In this document: positions 40,827 to 49,485 of the stretch, piece after piece
Numbering within the stretch: the first letter of the stretch is position 1
How the letters are laid out: each line of letters opens with the position of its first letter
Translations under genes and position numbers: made by a program
Origin: Bog-756 sp963701325
GTDB taxonomy: Bacteria > Actinomycetota > Acidimicrobiia > Acidimicrobiales > RAAP-2
DNA length: 64,000 bases
Direction of reading: 5' to 3'
NCBI GenBank assembly: GCA_963701325.1
Contig: OY969604.1
Span: 3,472,001-3,536,000, forward strand
Notes under the pieces: generated by a model
What the model was told of the DNA's origin: nothing
The model's database searches: none
The model's input: only the letters and a program-made list of their open reading frames with translations

Positions 40827-41423
40827 ATGACGTCCTCCAACGTCACCTGGCACGCAGGGGAGGTCAGCCGATCCGCGCGCGCCGAGCTGCTCGGTGGGAG
40901 CGGGGCGACGCTCTGGCTCACCGGCCTCTCCGGATCGGGGAAGTCGACACTGGCGGCGGCTGTCGAGCAGATGCTGGTCGGCGCGGGAACCGCCTCCTAC
41001 CGGCTCGACGGGGACAACCTGCGGACCGGTCTCAACGGGGATCTCGGATTCAGCCGTACCGGCCGCGAGGAGAACTGCCGTCGGGTCGCCGAGGTGGCCC
41101 GGCTGTTCGCCGATGCCGGGCTCATCGCAATCGTGGCGGTCATCAGTCCGTACGCCTCCTCGCGCCGCCAGGCACGGGAGATCCACGAGCAGGCCGGGCT
41201 GCCCTTCATCGAGGTGTACCTGGCCGCGACGGCCGCCCACTGTGCACAGCGCGATCCGAAGGGCCTCTACGCAGATGCCACAGCGGGCCGGATCGAGGGG
41301 TTCACCGGTATCGATGATCCCTACGAGGTCCCGGACGCCCCGGACCTGGTGATCGGGGCCGACCTGTCGGTGGAAGAGGCCGCCCGGTTGGTGATCGGGT
41401 CGCTGGCGCCCGTCCGCCGGTAG
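40827..41423 (+). CDS. cysC: Adenylylsulfate kinase CysC
   Basis: The 198-residue kinase phosphorylates APS to PAPS, the sulfate donor for sulfotransferases and for assimilation. It has TLWLTGLSGSGKSTLAAAVE with Walker A, YRLDGDNLRTGLNGDLGFSR with the DGDN motif, and RRVAEVARLFADAGLIAIVA. It lies 11 bases after cysN. No cysH, cysI or nirA sulfite/APS-reduction gene is visible next to it, so the operon looks dedicated to PAPS supply; this fits the two sulfotransferase genes nearby. Confidence 0.94.
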   Translation: MTSSNVTWHAGEVSRSARAELLGGSGATLWLTGLSGSGKSTLAAAVEQMLVGAGTASYRLDGDNLRTGLNGDLGFSRTGREENCRRVAEVARLFADAGLIAIVAVISPYASSRRQAREIHEQAGLPFIEVYLAATAAHCAQRDPKGLYADATAGRIEGFTGIDDPYEVPDAPDLVIGADLSVEEAARLVIGSLAPVRR

Positions 41424-41436
41424 CGAGGCGGACCCG

Positions 41437-41793
41437 TCAGGTAGGCGGCGTGCCGCCTTCGTCCGCAGGGGAGGCGGGCGGGGCCGGAGCCGGACCCCCC
41501 AGCAAGTCATCGACCGAGCTCGGCACGGCGCCGGCCTGTGTGGTCGGTACCGCCGGTGCCGCAGACTCCGACGCCGGACGGGTGAAGCGCACCGCGAGCA
41601 GGACCGCTCCCCCCAGTGCGACGATCGCCACCAGCGCCGCGATCGCACCACGCTTGTGGTATTTGCCGGGGCCGGTCTTGTGCCCCGGGATGTAACTCGG
41701 GAGTGAGTGGAAGGGGACGACGAAGTATTCGATCGCGAGGAACGCTGCGATGACCCCGATGATGACGAGGACGGCAACACCTATCCATTTCAT
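41437..41793 (-). CDS. Small two-segment membrane protein
   Basis: The 118-residue product has two membrane segments, WIGVAVLVIIGVIAAFLAIE and GAIAALVAIVALGGAVLLAV. The loop between them, YFVVPFHSLPSYIPGHKTGP, is polar, and a Pro/Ala-rich tail follows. No family was recognised. It is the only minus-strand gene between cysC and the methyltransferase and ends 13 bases from cysC. The open frame extends 2.8 kb further upstream, but that part is only a shadow of genes on the other strand. The ATG at 41793 has no Shine-Dalgarno signal. Confidence 0.6.
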   Translation of the reverse strand: MKWIGVAVLVIIGVIAAFLAIEYFVVPFHSLPSYIPGHKTGPGKYHKRGAIAALVAIVALGGAVLLAVRFTRPASESAAPAVPTTQAGAVPSSVDDLLGGPAPAPPASPADEGGTPPT

Positions 41794-42000
41794 GGTCGGG
41801 ACTGTAGCCAACCTCTGGTCGACGTGCTGGTCGTTCTCGTGACCCGCATGCGCGGCGATCGGCCCACGGTCGCGTCGGGAGCCCGATGCTAGGCTCGTGC
41901 GCCGTTCGCCACGCCGTGTCGGCGTAGCACCACGCCGCAGGCTCGAATCGAAGCCGGGCCGGCGGACAGCAGAGTGCCGGTCCAGCGAGGAGAGTGCACG

Positions 42001-42723
42001 ATGGGGCAGGATCCGACCTCGGACGAGGTCCGAGAGTTCTTCGATCGCCAGCAGCTCGACAACCAGTACGAGTCGCTGAAGGCGATGACCCAGGAGCTCG
42101 ACGTCGAGGCGGCGCGTCAGCTCAATTCCGGGGTCCGGGGCGACGCGCTGAGCGTGGGCGGCATCTGGGACTTCTTCGAATGGGGCGAGCAGCTGGCCAG
42201 CCTCACGGTGATGGATCTCTCGGCCGAGATGCTGAAGGAGTACTGCCCCGAGCGCGCCATCGGTGTGGTCGGGGACTTCTACGAGTACGAATTCCCTGCC
42301 GCGTCCTTCGACACAGTCATCTTCCCGCTCATGCTGCACCACACCCCGAAGGGCAACTGGCGCTCGTCGGAGGCCAGGGTGGAGGAGGCGGTCGACCGTG
42401 CCAGGCGGCTCCTGCGTCCCGGTGGGCGGCTGTTCATCCTCGAGTACTGCCCACAGAAGGCGTGGTACCCGGTACAACGGCTCCTCCTCCCGGTGACCCG
42501 CTGGTTCCTCACCACCTTCAAGCAGCCGATGGTGGTCATGTACTCGCGCACCTTCTACGAGCAGGTGCTCGGTGAGCGCTTCGGGTCCTGCACCACGACG
42601 CCGGTCGACCCGGTGGGGTTCGACTACTGGAAGTGGTACCCGGTCTTCATGTCGATCCGGTGGCTCCGGGTACCGATGGTGGTCTACCCCAAATTGCACG
42701 TTTTCGCTGCTCCGGCCGGCTGA
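42001..42723 (+). CDS. SAM-dependent methyltransferase
   Basis: The 240-residue product is a class I methyltransferase of the Methyltransf_11 type: LTVMDLSAEMLKEY is the acidic strand end, SFDTVIFPLMLHHTPKGNW the middle strand and RRLLRPGGRLFILEYCPQKA the post-II motif. Motif I is diverged (SVGGIWDFFEWGE), so SAM binding is likely but not certain. The position suggests it acts on a glycan intermediate. The ATG at 42001 follows GGAGAG, and TAGGCT at 41890-41895 may be its -10 box. Confidence 0.8.
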   Translation: MGQDPTSDEVREFFDRQQLDNQYESLKAMTQELDVEAARQLNSGVRGDALSVGGIWDFFEWGEQLASLTVMDLSAEMLKEYCPERAIGVVGDFYEYEFPAASFDTVIFPLMLHHTPKGNWRSSEARVEEAVDRARRLLRPGGRLFILEYCPQKAWYPVQRLLLPVTRWFLTTFKQPMVVMYSRTFYEQVLGERFGSCTTTPVDPVGFDYWKWYPVFMSIRWLRVPMVVYPKLHVFAAPAG

Positions 42724-42752
42724 ACGGAGCCTCCCGTGGCAATCTGCGGAGG

Positions 42753-42782
42753 TTGCCGCAGCCGAGGTGGCGGTGCTAGCGT
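42753..42782 (+). promoter_or_regulatory. Promoter before the GT2-methyltransferase gene
   Basis: TTGCCG at 42753-42758 and TAGCGT at 42777-42782 are 18 bases apart and agree with housekeeping -35 and -10 boxes. They would start RNA near 42790, giving a leader of about 35 bases with GGGGGTGAGG before the ATG. This suggests a fresh transcript here, not only read-through from the methyltransferase. Confidence 0.5.
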
Positions 42783-42825
42783 TCGCTGGTTGATGTGAGT
42801 CCGGTGTCCGGCAGGGGGTGAGGCG

Positions 42826-44283
42826 ATGAGGGGCTCTAAAACCGCACGTCAAGGCCAACTCTATCCCGAGCGCATCGGCATCGTGGTGGTGGCCTACAAC
42901 GCTGCGTCGACTCTTGCCGCCGTGCTCGACCGACTTCCTCCGGGCTTCCGATCGCGTGTCGCCGAAGTGGTGGTCTGCGACGACGCGAGCAGCGACTGTA
43001 CCTATACGGTCGGCAAGGACTACCAGGCCGAGACCGACCTCCCGCTCACGGTCATCCGGCGCCCGCAGAACCTCGGGTACGGAGGCAATCAGAAGGCCGC
43101 CTACCGGTGGGCGATCGACAACGGGCTGGACATCGTCGTCCTGCTGCACGCGGACGGGCAGTACGCCCCGGAGGTCATCGAGGACCTCATCGATCCCTTC
43201 GAGTCGAGCGACTGCGACGCTGTCTTCGGGTCCCGGCTGCTCGATCCGGGGTCGGCGCGGATCGGCGGGATGCCGCTCTACAAGTACGTCGGCAACCGGG
43301 TCCTCAGCAGGTTCTCCAACGCGGCGACCGGGCTCAACCTCTCCGAGTGGCACAGCGGCTACCGGGCGTACCGCACCTCTGCGCTCAACGACATCCCATT
43401 CGAGTCGAACACCGACGGGTTCGATTTCGACACCGAGATCATCCTGCAGCTGCTCGAGGCGAAGAAGGTCATCGTCGAGGTCCCGATCCCGACGTTCTAC
43501 GGCAATGAGATCTGCCATGTGAACGGCATGGGCTACGCCAAGGACGTCGTGTCCGACGTCATCCGGTACCGGGTCCACAAGATGGGCTTCGGGACCGGGG
43601 ACATGGCGTTCGCCACCGATGACTTGGACCTGCCCCGGACGACGGCCGCGCACCGCGAGCTGCTCACCTGGCTCGGCGAAGGTCCGCCCCGGCGCATCCT
43701 CGACCTCGGCTGTGGGAGCGGTCGCCTCGGCGAGTTGCTCCGCCTGGAGGGGCACACGGTGATCGGGGTCGACTCGGAGAAGATCGACGGGGTGGGGGAC
43801 CGCCTCGACGGGTTCGTGGAGGCCGATCTCAACGAGGGCCTGCCCGCCGAGGTCGGCACCGGATTCGACGTGGTGGTGGGGGCCGGGGTGTTCGAGCGGT
43901 TGGTCGACCCCGAGTCGCTCCTCCGCCAGATCAGTGCCGTGCTGTCCCCCCGGGGTGTCGTGATGGTGAGCGTCCCCAACGTGGCCCACTGGTACCCGCG
44001 GGCGCGAGTGCTCACCGGTCACTTCGAGTACGAGCGGCGCGGGATCTTCGATGCTGCCCACCTCCGGTTCTTCACCCAGCGGGGGTTCGAGCGGATGGCG
44101 GATCGCGCCGGGCTGCGGGTCCGGCGGCGCTCGAGCGCCGGTCTTCCCGTCGAGGTCGCCGGCCGCGGAGGGCCCTCTCCCTCCCGGGTGATCCGGGCCG
44201 TGTCCGCCGTGGACCGGATCGGACTCGCGCTGTCCCCGAACCTGTTCTCCTACCAGTTCGTCTTCGAGTTGGAGCCCGCCTGA
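42826..44283 (+). CDS. GT2-family glycosyltransferase fused to a methyltransferase
   Basis: The 485-residue product is two enzymes in one. Residues about 15-235 are a GT2 domain of the dolichol-phosphate-mannose-synthase type: IGIVVVAYNAASTLAAVLDR, VVVCDDASSDCTYTVGKDYQ, NLGYGGNQKAAYRWAIDNGL and VLLHADGQYAPEVIEDLIDP. Residues about 285-430 are a SAM methyltransferase: RRILDLGCGSGRLGELLRLE, FDVVVGAGVFERLVDPESLL and MVSVPNVAHWYPRARVLTGH. The C-terminal module resembles that of the WbsX protein at 32218. It is likely cytoplasmic, making or decorating a lipid-linked sugar. Confidence 0.9.
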   Translation: MRGSKTARQGQLYPERIGIVVVAYNAASTLAAVLDRLPPGFRSRVAEVVVCDDASSDCTYTVGKDYQAETDLPLTVIRRPQNLGYGGNQKAAYRWAIDNGLDIVVLLHADGQYAPEVIEDLIDPFESSDCDAVFGSRLLDPGSARIGGMPLYKYVGNRVLSRFSNAATGLNLSEWHSGYRAYRTSALNDIPFESNTDGFDFDTEIILQLLEAKKVIVEVPIPTFYGNEICHVNGMGYAKDVVSDVIRYRVHKMGFGTGDMAFATDDLDLPRTTAAHRELLTWLGEGPPRRILDLGCGSGRLGELLRLEGHTVIGVDSEKIDGVGDRLDGFVEADLNEGLPAEVGTGFDVVVGAGVFERLVDPESLLRQISAVLSPRGVVMVSVPNVAHWYPRARVLTGHFEYERRGIFDAAHLRFFTQRGFERMADRAGLRVRRRSSAGLPVEVAGRGGPSPSRVIRAVSAVDRIGLALSPNLFSYQFVFELEPA

Positions 44284-44392
44284 CCGGGTGACCGCCGGGC
44301 CCGGATGCCGGCCCGAAACGCACCACGGCGTGCCACGTGCCCGGGAGCGTCCCGGCCGCCCGTCCGGCCCCACTGATCCGAGGTCCACCGAG

Positions 44393-45269
44393 ATGCACCC
44401 TGAAGCACAAGAAGCAGAGAAGTTCGAGATCCTGGATCTCGCCAAATGGGAGGGTGGGGTCGGCGAGCTGGCGCCCCGGTACCGCACGGCCTCTCCGTTC
44501 CCGCACATCGTGTTCGAGGAATTCCTCGACCGTCGCGCGGTGACTGCCGCCATCGACGAGTTCCCCACCCTCGAGGGCGGGGAGTGGATCTCCTACCTCC
44601 ACGTGAACGAGCGCAAGTTCGGTCAGACCGACCCTACGACGTGGGGACGGACGCTGCAGTCGATCCTTGAGGAGCTCAACTCCCCGAGGTTCGTCCGATT
44701 CCTCGGGGAGCTCACCGGGATCGAAGGCCTGTTCCCCGATCCGAGCCTCGAAGGCGGGGGGCTGCACCAGTCGACCACCGGCGGATTCCTCAACATGCAT
44801 GCGGACTTCACCGTGCACCCCCAGCACCGTGACTGGCGGCGCCGGGTCAATCTCCTGCTGTACCTCAACGAGGACTGGAAGCCCGAGTACGGCGGGGACC
44901 TCGAGTTGTGGGACACCAAGATGACCCACTGCGAGGTCTCGGTCGCCCCGTTGGCCAACCGGGTGGTGGTGTTCACCACCAATGCCGACTCGTTTCACGG
45001 GCACCCGGAGCCCATGCAGTGCCCACCGGGCACCGCCCGCCGGTCACTCGCGCTCTACTACTTCACCCACGAGGACGACCCGATGGTGCGCTCGACCGAG
45101 TACCGGGCGCTGTCCCGGCGACGGACCCCGCTCGCTGCTCATCTATGCGGACAAGCAGGTGCTCCGGCTCTACGACCGGGTGAAGCGCCGCCTGGGCATC
45201 TCGGACACGGCGGCGAGCAACCTCCTGGCCAGGCTCGAGCGGCTTCGTGGCAAGAAGCCCGGGTCCTAG
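44393..45269 (+). pseudogene. 2OG-Fe(II) oxygenase (prolyl-hydroxylase type) with a frameshift
   Basis: The first 240 codons encode a double-stranded beta-helix oxygenase: HVNERKFGQTDPTTWGRTLQ, GGFLNMHADFTVHPQHRDWR with the H-x-D iron ligands (H136, D138), LNEDWKPEYGGDLELWD and SFHGHPEPMQCPPGTARRSL with the distal His and the 2OG-binding Arg. Shortly after DPMVRSTEYRA (near 45105-45122) a one-base shift breaks the frame. The other frame completes it as PGDGPRSLLIYADKQVLRLY and DRVKRRLGISDTAASNLLAR, ending at 45269. As written, translation would run on to 45400 with an unrelated tail. The core may still be active, or the shift may be a sequencing error. Confidence 0.8.
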
Positions 45270-45347
45270 CCGGAAGACCGGGATCTGCGTCGCCGGCAGC
45301 CGCCGGGGAGCCGTTCTGCCGGAGACCGGGTCGACAGGACCAGCGCG

Positions 45348-46652
45348 ATGACCGATGCCGCGACAGAGGTGAGCCCTGCCAGGTGGCGGACGATCGGTGA
45401 TGGGTTCTCCGGTCGCCACAACAGCCTCAACTTCCTCCGGCTGGTCCTGGCGGCGTTGGTGGTCTACGACCACGCGGTCGGCCTCGGGGGATTCGGCCAG
45501 ATCTGGACCATCAACGACAACAGCGTCGGGACTCTTGCGGTCTACGGCTTCTTCGGCATCAGCGGGTTCCTGATCGCCGGCAGTGCGGCGAGGAACGGAT
45601 CCTGGCGCTATCTCTGGCAGCGGTTCCTGCGCATCTTCCCCGGGTTCTGGGTGTGCCTGATCCTCACCGCCCTCGTCTTCGGCGTCCTCAACGTCCTGAC
45701 CGATCCGCTGCCCCACTGCGGGCTGTCCTGCTACTTCAGCGGGTCGAACGGCCCCTTCCCGTACCTCTACCGGAACTGGCTGCTCCCGAGCCCGATCCTC
45801 CAACAGGTCAAGATCACCGGTACTCCCTACCACGTGCCCTTCGGACTGGCCTGGAACGGCTCGATCTGGACGCTCTTCTACGAGTTCATCTGCTACCTGC
45901 TGCTGCTCGGGCTCGCCGTCGCCGGTTTCCTGCGCCGCCGCCTGGTCGCCCTGGTCGCGGCCGTCTCGATGGTGGCCCTGACCTTCGTGATCACCTTCAC
46001 CCCGAAGCTCGACCACGAATTCAACGGGTTCCACCACCAGCTCCTCCTCAACGTCATCCGGTTCACCGCCATCTTCCTGGTCGGCTCCGTCCTCTATCTC
46101 TACCGGGACAAGGTGCCCGACTCGGGCTGGATCGCCCTCGTCGCGTTCGCGCTCTTCGTCGTCGGGATGCTCTTCCCCAACGGCGGGCTCCACGGCGCCC
46201 GGAACCCGATGTACGCCTTCACGGATTCGACCCTCCTCGCGCCGGTCATCGCCTACCCGATGCTCTGGCTGGGGATCCATCTTCCGTTCCAGCGGGTGGG
46301 CGCCCGAAACGACTACTCCTACGGGATCTATATCTACGGGTACCCGGTGTCCCAGCTGCTGGCGCTCTGGGGAGCGCAACGCTTCGGGTTTCCCTTCTAC
46401 CTGACCAGCGTGCTGGCCGTCACCGGACTGCTCGCGGTCGGCAGTTGGTGGCTGGTCGAGAAGCGTGCCATGAGCCTCAAGCGGCTCCAGCCGGCCGGCG
46501 TTTCCGAGGCCCTACGCCATCCGTTGCGCGGCCGACGGGCGGCGACGGGGGACCCTCCCGCCGAGGTACTCACGGCCGGGGAACTGGTGCCTCCCGTGCT
46601 CGGGGAATTGGGCGGCCGCCCGGCAGTCGTGCCGGCCGTCGAGGGGGACTGA
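45348..46652 (+). CDS. Acyltransferase 3 family membrane protein
   Basis: The 434-residue product has about ten transmembrane segments of the acyltransferase-3 (OafA/NodX) type. It has HNSLNFLRLVLAALVVYDHA with the catalytic-region His, GFFGISGFLIAGSAARNGSW and FLRIFPGFWVCLILTALVFG, then SIWTLFYEFICYLLLLGLAV. These enzymes O-acetylate or O-acylate sugars on the outer face of the membrane. The last 60 residues are hydrophilic and variable. Its start overlaps the run-on end of the frameshifted oxygenase, but lies 78 bases after the true oxygenase stop. The gene is at the end of the plus-strand cluster. Confidence 0.85.
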   Translation: MTDAATEVSPARWRTIGDGFSGRHNSLNFLRLVLAALVVYDHAVGLGGFGQIWTINDNSVGTLAVYGFFGISGFLIAGSAARNGSWRYLWQRFLRIFPGFWVCLILTALVFGVLNVLTDPLPHCGLSCYFSGSNGPFPYLYRNWLLPSPILQQVKITGTPYHVPFGLAWNGSIWTLFYEFICYLLLLGLAVAGFLRRRLVALVAAVSMVALTFVITFTPKLDHEFNGFHHQLLLNVIRFTAIFLVGSVLYLYRDKVPDSGWIALVAFALFVVGMLFPNGGLHGARNPMYAFTDSTLLAPVIAYPMLWLGIHLPFQRVGARNDYSYGIYIYGYPVSQLLALWGAQRFGFPFYLTSVLAVTGLLAVGSWWLVEKRAMSLKRLQPAGVSEALRHPLRGRRAATGDPPAEVLTAGELVPPVLGELGGRPAVVPAVEGD

Positions 46653-46720
46653 CCCGCCGCCGCTCTCCCCCAGCCCTCCGGTTCAGGCGGTCAACACCCC
46701 GCTCCCGCTGGGTCGCTCGG

Positions 46721-48865
46721 TCAGCTGGACCGGATGAGGCTGTGGCAGATCGAGAGGTCGGGCGGGGGTGTGCGCACCGCGGTCACGGTCATCGGAGACT
46801 GTCCAGAGGTGGTGCTCTTCACCGCGATCACCGGCTGGGCTCCCGGGTAGTTCAGGACCCCCTTGAGCACCGACTTGCCGTCGTTGAGGGTGATGTCGAG
46901 GAGGTGCATGTAGGGGTCGGTCACCACGGTCAGGGTCTCCATCCCCTGCGCGCCGAGCCCGGTAGCCTGCCCGTGGGTCTCGAATGTGGGGTCCTCGAGG
47001 AGGAAGGACACGTCTTGTCCTCCGTCGGATTCGACGAGGATCTGGTCCTTCCCCACCGTGAACAACGGAGTGCCGTCTCCGAGCTGGGTGATCGGTTCGT
47101 GGAAGTCCACGGTGTACACATGCACGGACCCGGGACCGAGTTCGACCGGGATCCAAGTGTCGTGCTCGGCCTGAGAGGTCGGGACGGTTGCGTAACTGAG
47201 GCCGGTCGAGAGGTAGAGACCGCCGCAGTTCCCGGCCACGTACACCTCGTTCTGTGGCGCCCAGTAGGGGAGGGTGGGTCCGCGCTCGACCTGGCTGGCG
47301 AACGAGGTGCTGCTGCTCGTCGATTGGATCATGCGCACGTAGTTGGCTGCCTGGGTGGTGGACCACTCGCCCACCGGAGCCGCAGCGATCCCCGCGTTGA
47401 CCAAGAAGCCGAACGCGGCCAGCACCGCAGCGGCCGCCACGGCCGCGTACCTGGCCCACTTGCCCCGGCCGACGAGGTGGCGCCAGAGCTCGATCATCCC
47501 GATGGCCGACCCGAGGATCAGGAACGGCATGAAGTCGGCCAGGTAGCGCGGAGCGATGTACCCGAGGAGGAAGTCCACCAGGGTGGCGCCGATCGCTACG
47601 AGCAGCGGGATCCGCAGGAGCATGGCCCCGCGTCCCGGCCGTCCGCGGATGGCGACCACGATCCCCACGCAGGCCAGCAGGAACAGGAGCGGCATCGTGG
47701 CGGGCACGCTGCCGGTCGGGTAGATGATGTCGACGGTGAACCCGCCATAGACATGGGGTGGTTGGATCGGCAGGGTCAGCCAGGGAAAGGTCGGCTCCGC
47801 CCTGAGTCCGAACGGCTGCAGGTACGCCCAGATGGTTGTGGGCAGGAAGTGGAAGCTGTACCCCTTGCCTCCCGTGGCCGCCAGGAACGCCCGTCGGTGC
47901 GCGTTGTCCCGGGTCCAGACCTGGTGAGCGAGGGGAAGCCCGTTGATCAGCGTGCCGAACTTGAGGTAGTTGACGACGACGGTGACCAGTTCGGGGATCA
48001 CGCCCACCAGTGCCATCGGCACGGCCCAGCGGCGATGCTCCGCGCCGCCCCACCCGACAGCGAACCAGACGGCGATGAGCAGGGCTCCCACCACGCAGGC
48101 AAGTGCCGGCGACGGTCGGCTGAGGACCCCGGCCAGGACCAGGGCGCCGGCCGTCAGCACCCTCCGCCAGGACGGCCGGTCGAGGATGCCGATGAAGACG
48201 AACAGGGTGGCGACCGTGATCGGGACCGACCAGACGAGGTCCTCGGTGTAGACCCAGGGCGCGGCCCCGAGCAGCAACAGGACCGACCCTCCCTGGACGG
48301 CGGCCACCAAGATGCCGAGCGAGACCGTCTCGGCCATACCGAGTGCGGCGGATCCCCGGAGCAGCACCCGGACGCGCCAGATGAGCATCGAGGTCACCAG
48401 CGCGGTGAGCGCCCATGCCGTCATCATCGACGGCGCGGTGAGCCGACCCTTGAGCGTGGGCGAGATGAGCAGGAATGGCATGCGCACGATCGAGAGCAGG
48501 AGCCCGAAGTACGTGTAAGTGTGCTTGTTGTGGATGAAGCCCTCGATGCCGAGGCTGCCGTTCGGCACCCACAGGTGGCCGTGCATCATCGCCTGGGCCT
48601 GGAGGTCGTAGAAGTCCGAGAAGAACTGGATGCCCCGCAGCGGCAGGAACTGCCCGGTCCAGTCGCTGGTCAGGAACCACACGTAGGGCACTGCGGCGAC
48701 GATCGACGCACAGAGCGCGGCGATGACGAACCGCCGTCGGTCCCTCCGGGGGTCGAGAGAGTCCGCCTCCGCTTCAGGTGCGGTCTGGGAAGGGTCGGCC
48801 GTAGCGTCGTCCCCCGGTTGCGAACCCACCCGGACCGGGCGCTCTTCCGTCAGGCCTTGCGACAC
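46721..48865 (-). CDS. Large polytopic membrane protein, GT-C-like
   Basis: The 714-residue product has a soluble N-terminal 45 residues, 10 or more hydrophobic segments (FVIAALCASIVAAVPYVWFL onward) and a long extracytoplasmic C-terminal domain (residues about 500-714). The first loop contains FFSDFYDLQAQAMMHGHLWV, with an acidic residue where GT-C enzymes have their catalytic Asp or Glu. GT-C enzymes use polyprenyl-phosphate sugars outside the membrane, and this is the best guess, but no defined family was recognised. AGGAGG precedes the GTG. It is the last gene of the operon that includes GtrA. Confidence 0.75.
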   Translation of the reverse strand: MSQGLTEERPVRVGSQPGDDATADPSQTAPEAEADSLDPRRDRRRFVIAALCASIVAAVPYVWFLTSDWTGQFLPLRGIQFFSDFYDLQAQAMMHGHLWVPNGSLGIEGFIHNKHTYTYFGLLLSIVRMPFLLISPTLKGRLTAPSMMTAWALTALVTSMLIWRVRVLLRGSAALGMAETVSLGILVAAVQGGSVLLLLGAAPWVYTEDLVWSVPITVATLFVFIGILDRPSWRRVLTAGALVLAGVLSRPSPALACVVGALLIAVWFAVGWGGAEHRRWAVPMALVGVIPELVTVVVNYLKFGTLINGLPLAHQVWTRDNAHRRAFLAATGGKGYSFHFLPTTIWAYLQPFGLRAEPTFPWLTLPIQPPHVYGGFTVDIIYPTGSVPATMPLLFLLACVGIVVAIRGRPGRGAMLLRIPLLVAIGATLVDFLLGYIAPRYLADFMPFLILGSAIGMIELWRHLVGRGKWARYAAVAAAAVLAAFGFLVNAGIAAAPVGEWSTTQAANYVRMIQSTSSSTSFASQVERGPTLPYWAPQNEVYVAGNCGGLYLSTGLSYATVPTSQAEHDTWIPVELGPGSVHVYTVDFHEPITQLGDGTPLFTVGKDQILVESDGGQDVSFLLEDPTFETHGQATGLGAQGMETLTVVTDPYMHLLDITLNDGKSVLKGVLNYPGAQPVIAVKSTTSGQSPMTVTAVRTPPPDLSICHSLIRSS

Positions 48866-48950
48866 AGCCCCTCCTGTGACATTCAGGGCATCCTAGTGGG
48901 CGGAGCCCCGCCAATTCCTCCGGGGCCGAGCGGGTTCCGGGCGCCCGGGG

Positions 48951-49433
48951 TCAGGCCTCGATCCCGAGTTCGACGTCGGCGATCTCGCGGAAGAGCCGGT
49001 TGAGGAAGACGTACTTGGCCAGCCAGACCAGGGCGAACGCCCCGATGTTGGCCCCGACCACCAGCACCGTCCTGGCCAGGTGGTGGAGGTCGTGGGCATC
49101 GGCGTAGTTGTGGGCGAGGGATGCGGTGACGATGGCAAACCCGATGCCGGTGATCGAGACCACGAAGAAGGGGACGACCTCTCGCCAGATGTGGGACCGG
49201 CCCGACTTGCCCCACACCCACTGCCGGTTGAGGAAGTAGGAGGGGATGCCCGCGAGGATGTCCGCGACCAGCACGCTCGGGACCTCGGTCCAGAGGCGGA
49301 GCACGCCGTAGATGAAGGCCAGGAGCACCACCGAGGTGAGCGCCGAGATGGCCGAGACCAAGGTGTACTTGAAGAGCTTGACCCCTTCAGCGGACCGGGC
49401 GAACTCCCAGAGCTTGTCCACGGACCCCCGCAT
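48951..49433 (-). CDS. GtrA-family membrane protein
   Basis: The 160-residue product has four transmembrane segments: LFKYTLVSAISALTSVVLLA, VADILAGIPSYFLNRQWVWG, VVPFFVVSITGIGFAIVTAS and GANIGAFALVWLAKYVFLNR. The pattern YFLNRQWVW and the final KYVFLNR are GtrA signatures. GtrA proteins are thought to flip or help transfer polyprenyl-phosphate-linked glucose for surface-glycan modification. An upstream GTG at 49442 is also in frame. The nucleotidyltransferase gene ends about 50 bases upstream. Confidence 0.87.
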   Translation of the reverse strand: MRGSVDKLWEFARSAEGVKLFKYTLVSAISALTSVVLLAFIYGVLRLWTEVPSVLVADILAGIPSYFLNRQWVWGKSGRSHIWREVVPFFVVSITGIGFAIVTASLAHNYADAHDLHHLARTVLVVGANIGAFALVWLAKYVFLNRLFREIADVELGIEA

Positions 49434-49485
49434 CCGGACCACCGTACTGCCTCCTCGCGATGGTGAGCCCGCCCGGACGGTGTGT

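Noticed and set aside
41794..44568. Minus-strand frame of over 900 codons continuing the small membrane protein frame upstream
   Set aside because: It lies opposite the methyltransferase, GT2 fusion and oxygenase genes and is rich in Arg, Asp, His and Gly without domain motifs. It is a typical high-GC shadow; only its last 118 codons are a real gene.
45653..49003. Plus-strand frame of 1116 codons
   Set aside because: It crosses the acyltransferase gene in another frame and the GT-C-like and GtrA genes antisense. The product is Arg/Asp/Gly/His-rich with no family motif.
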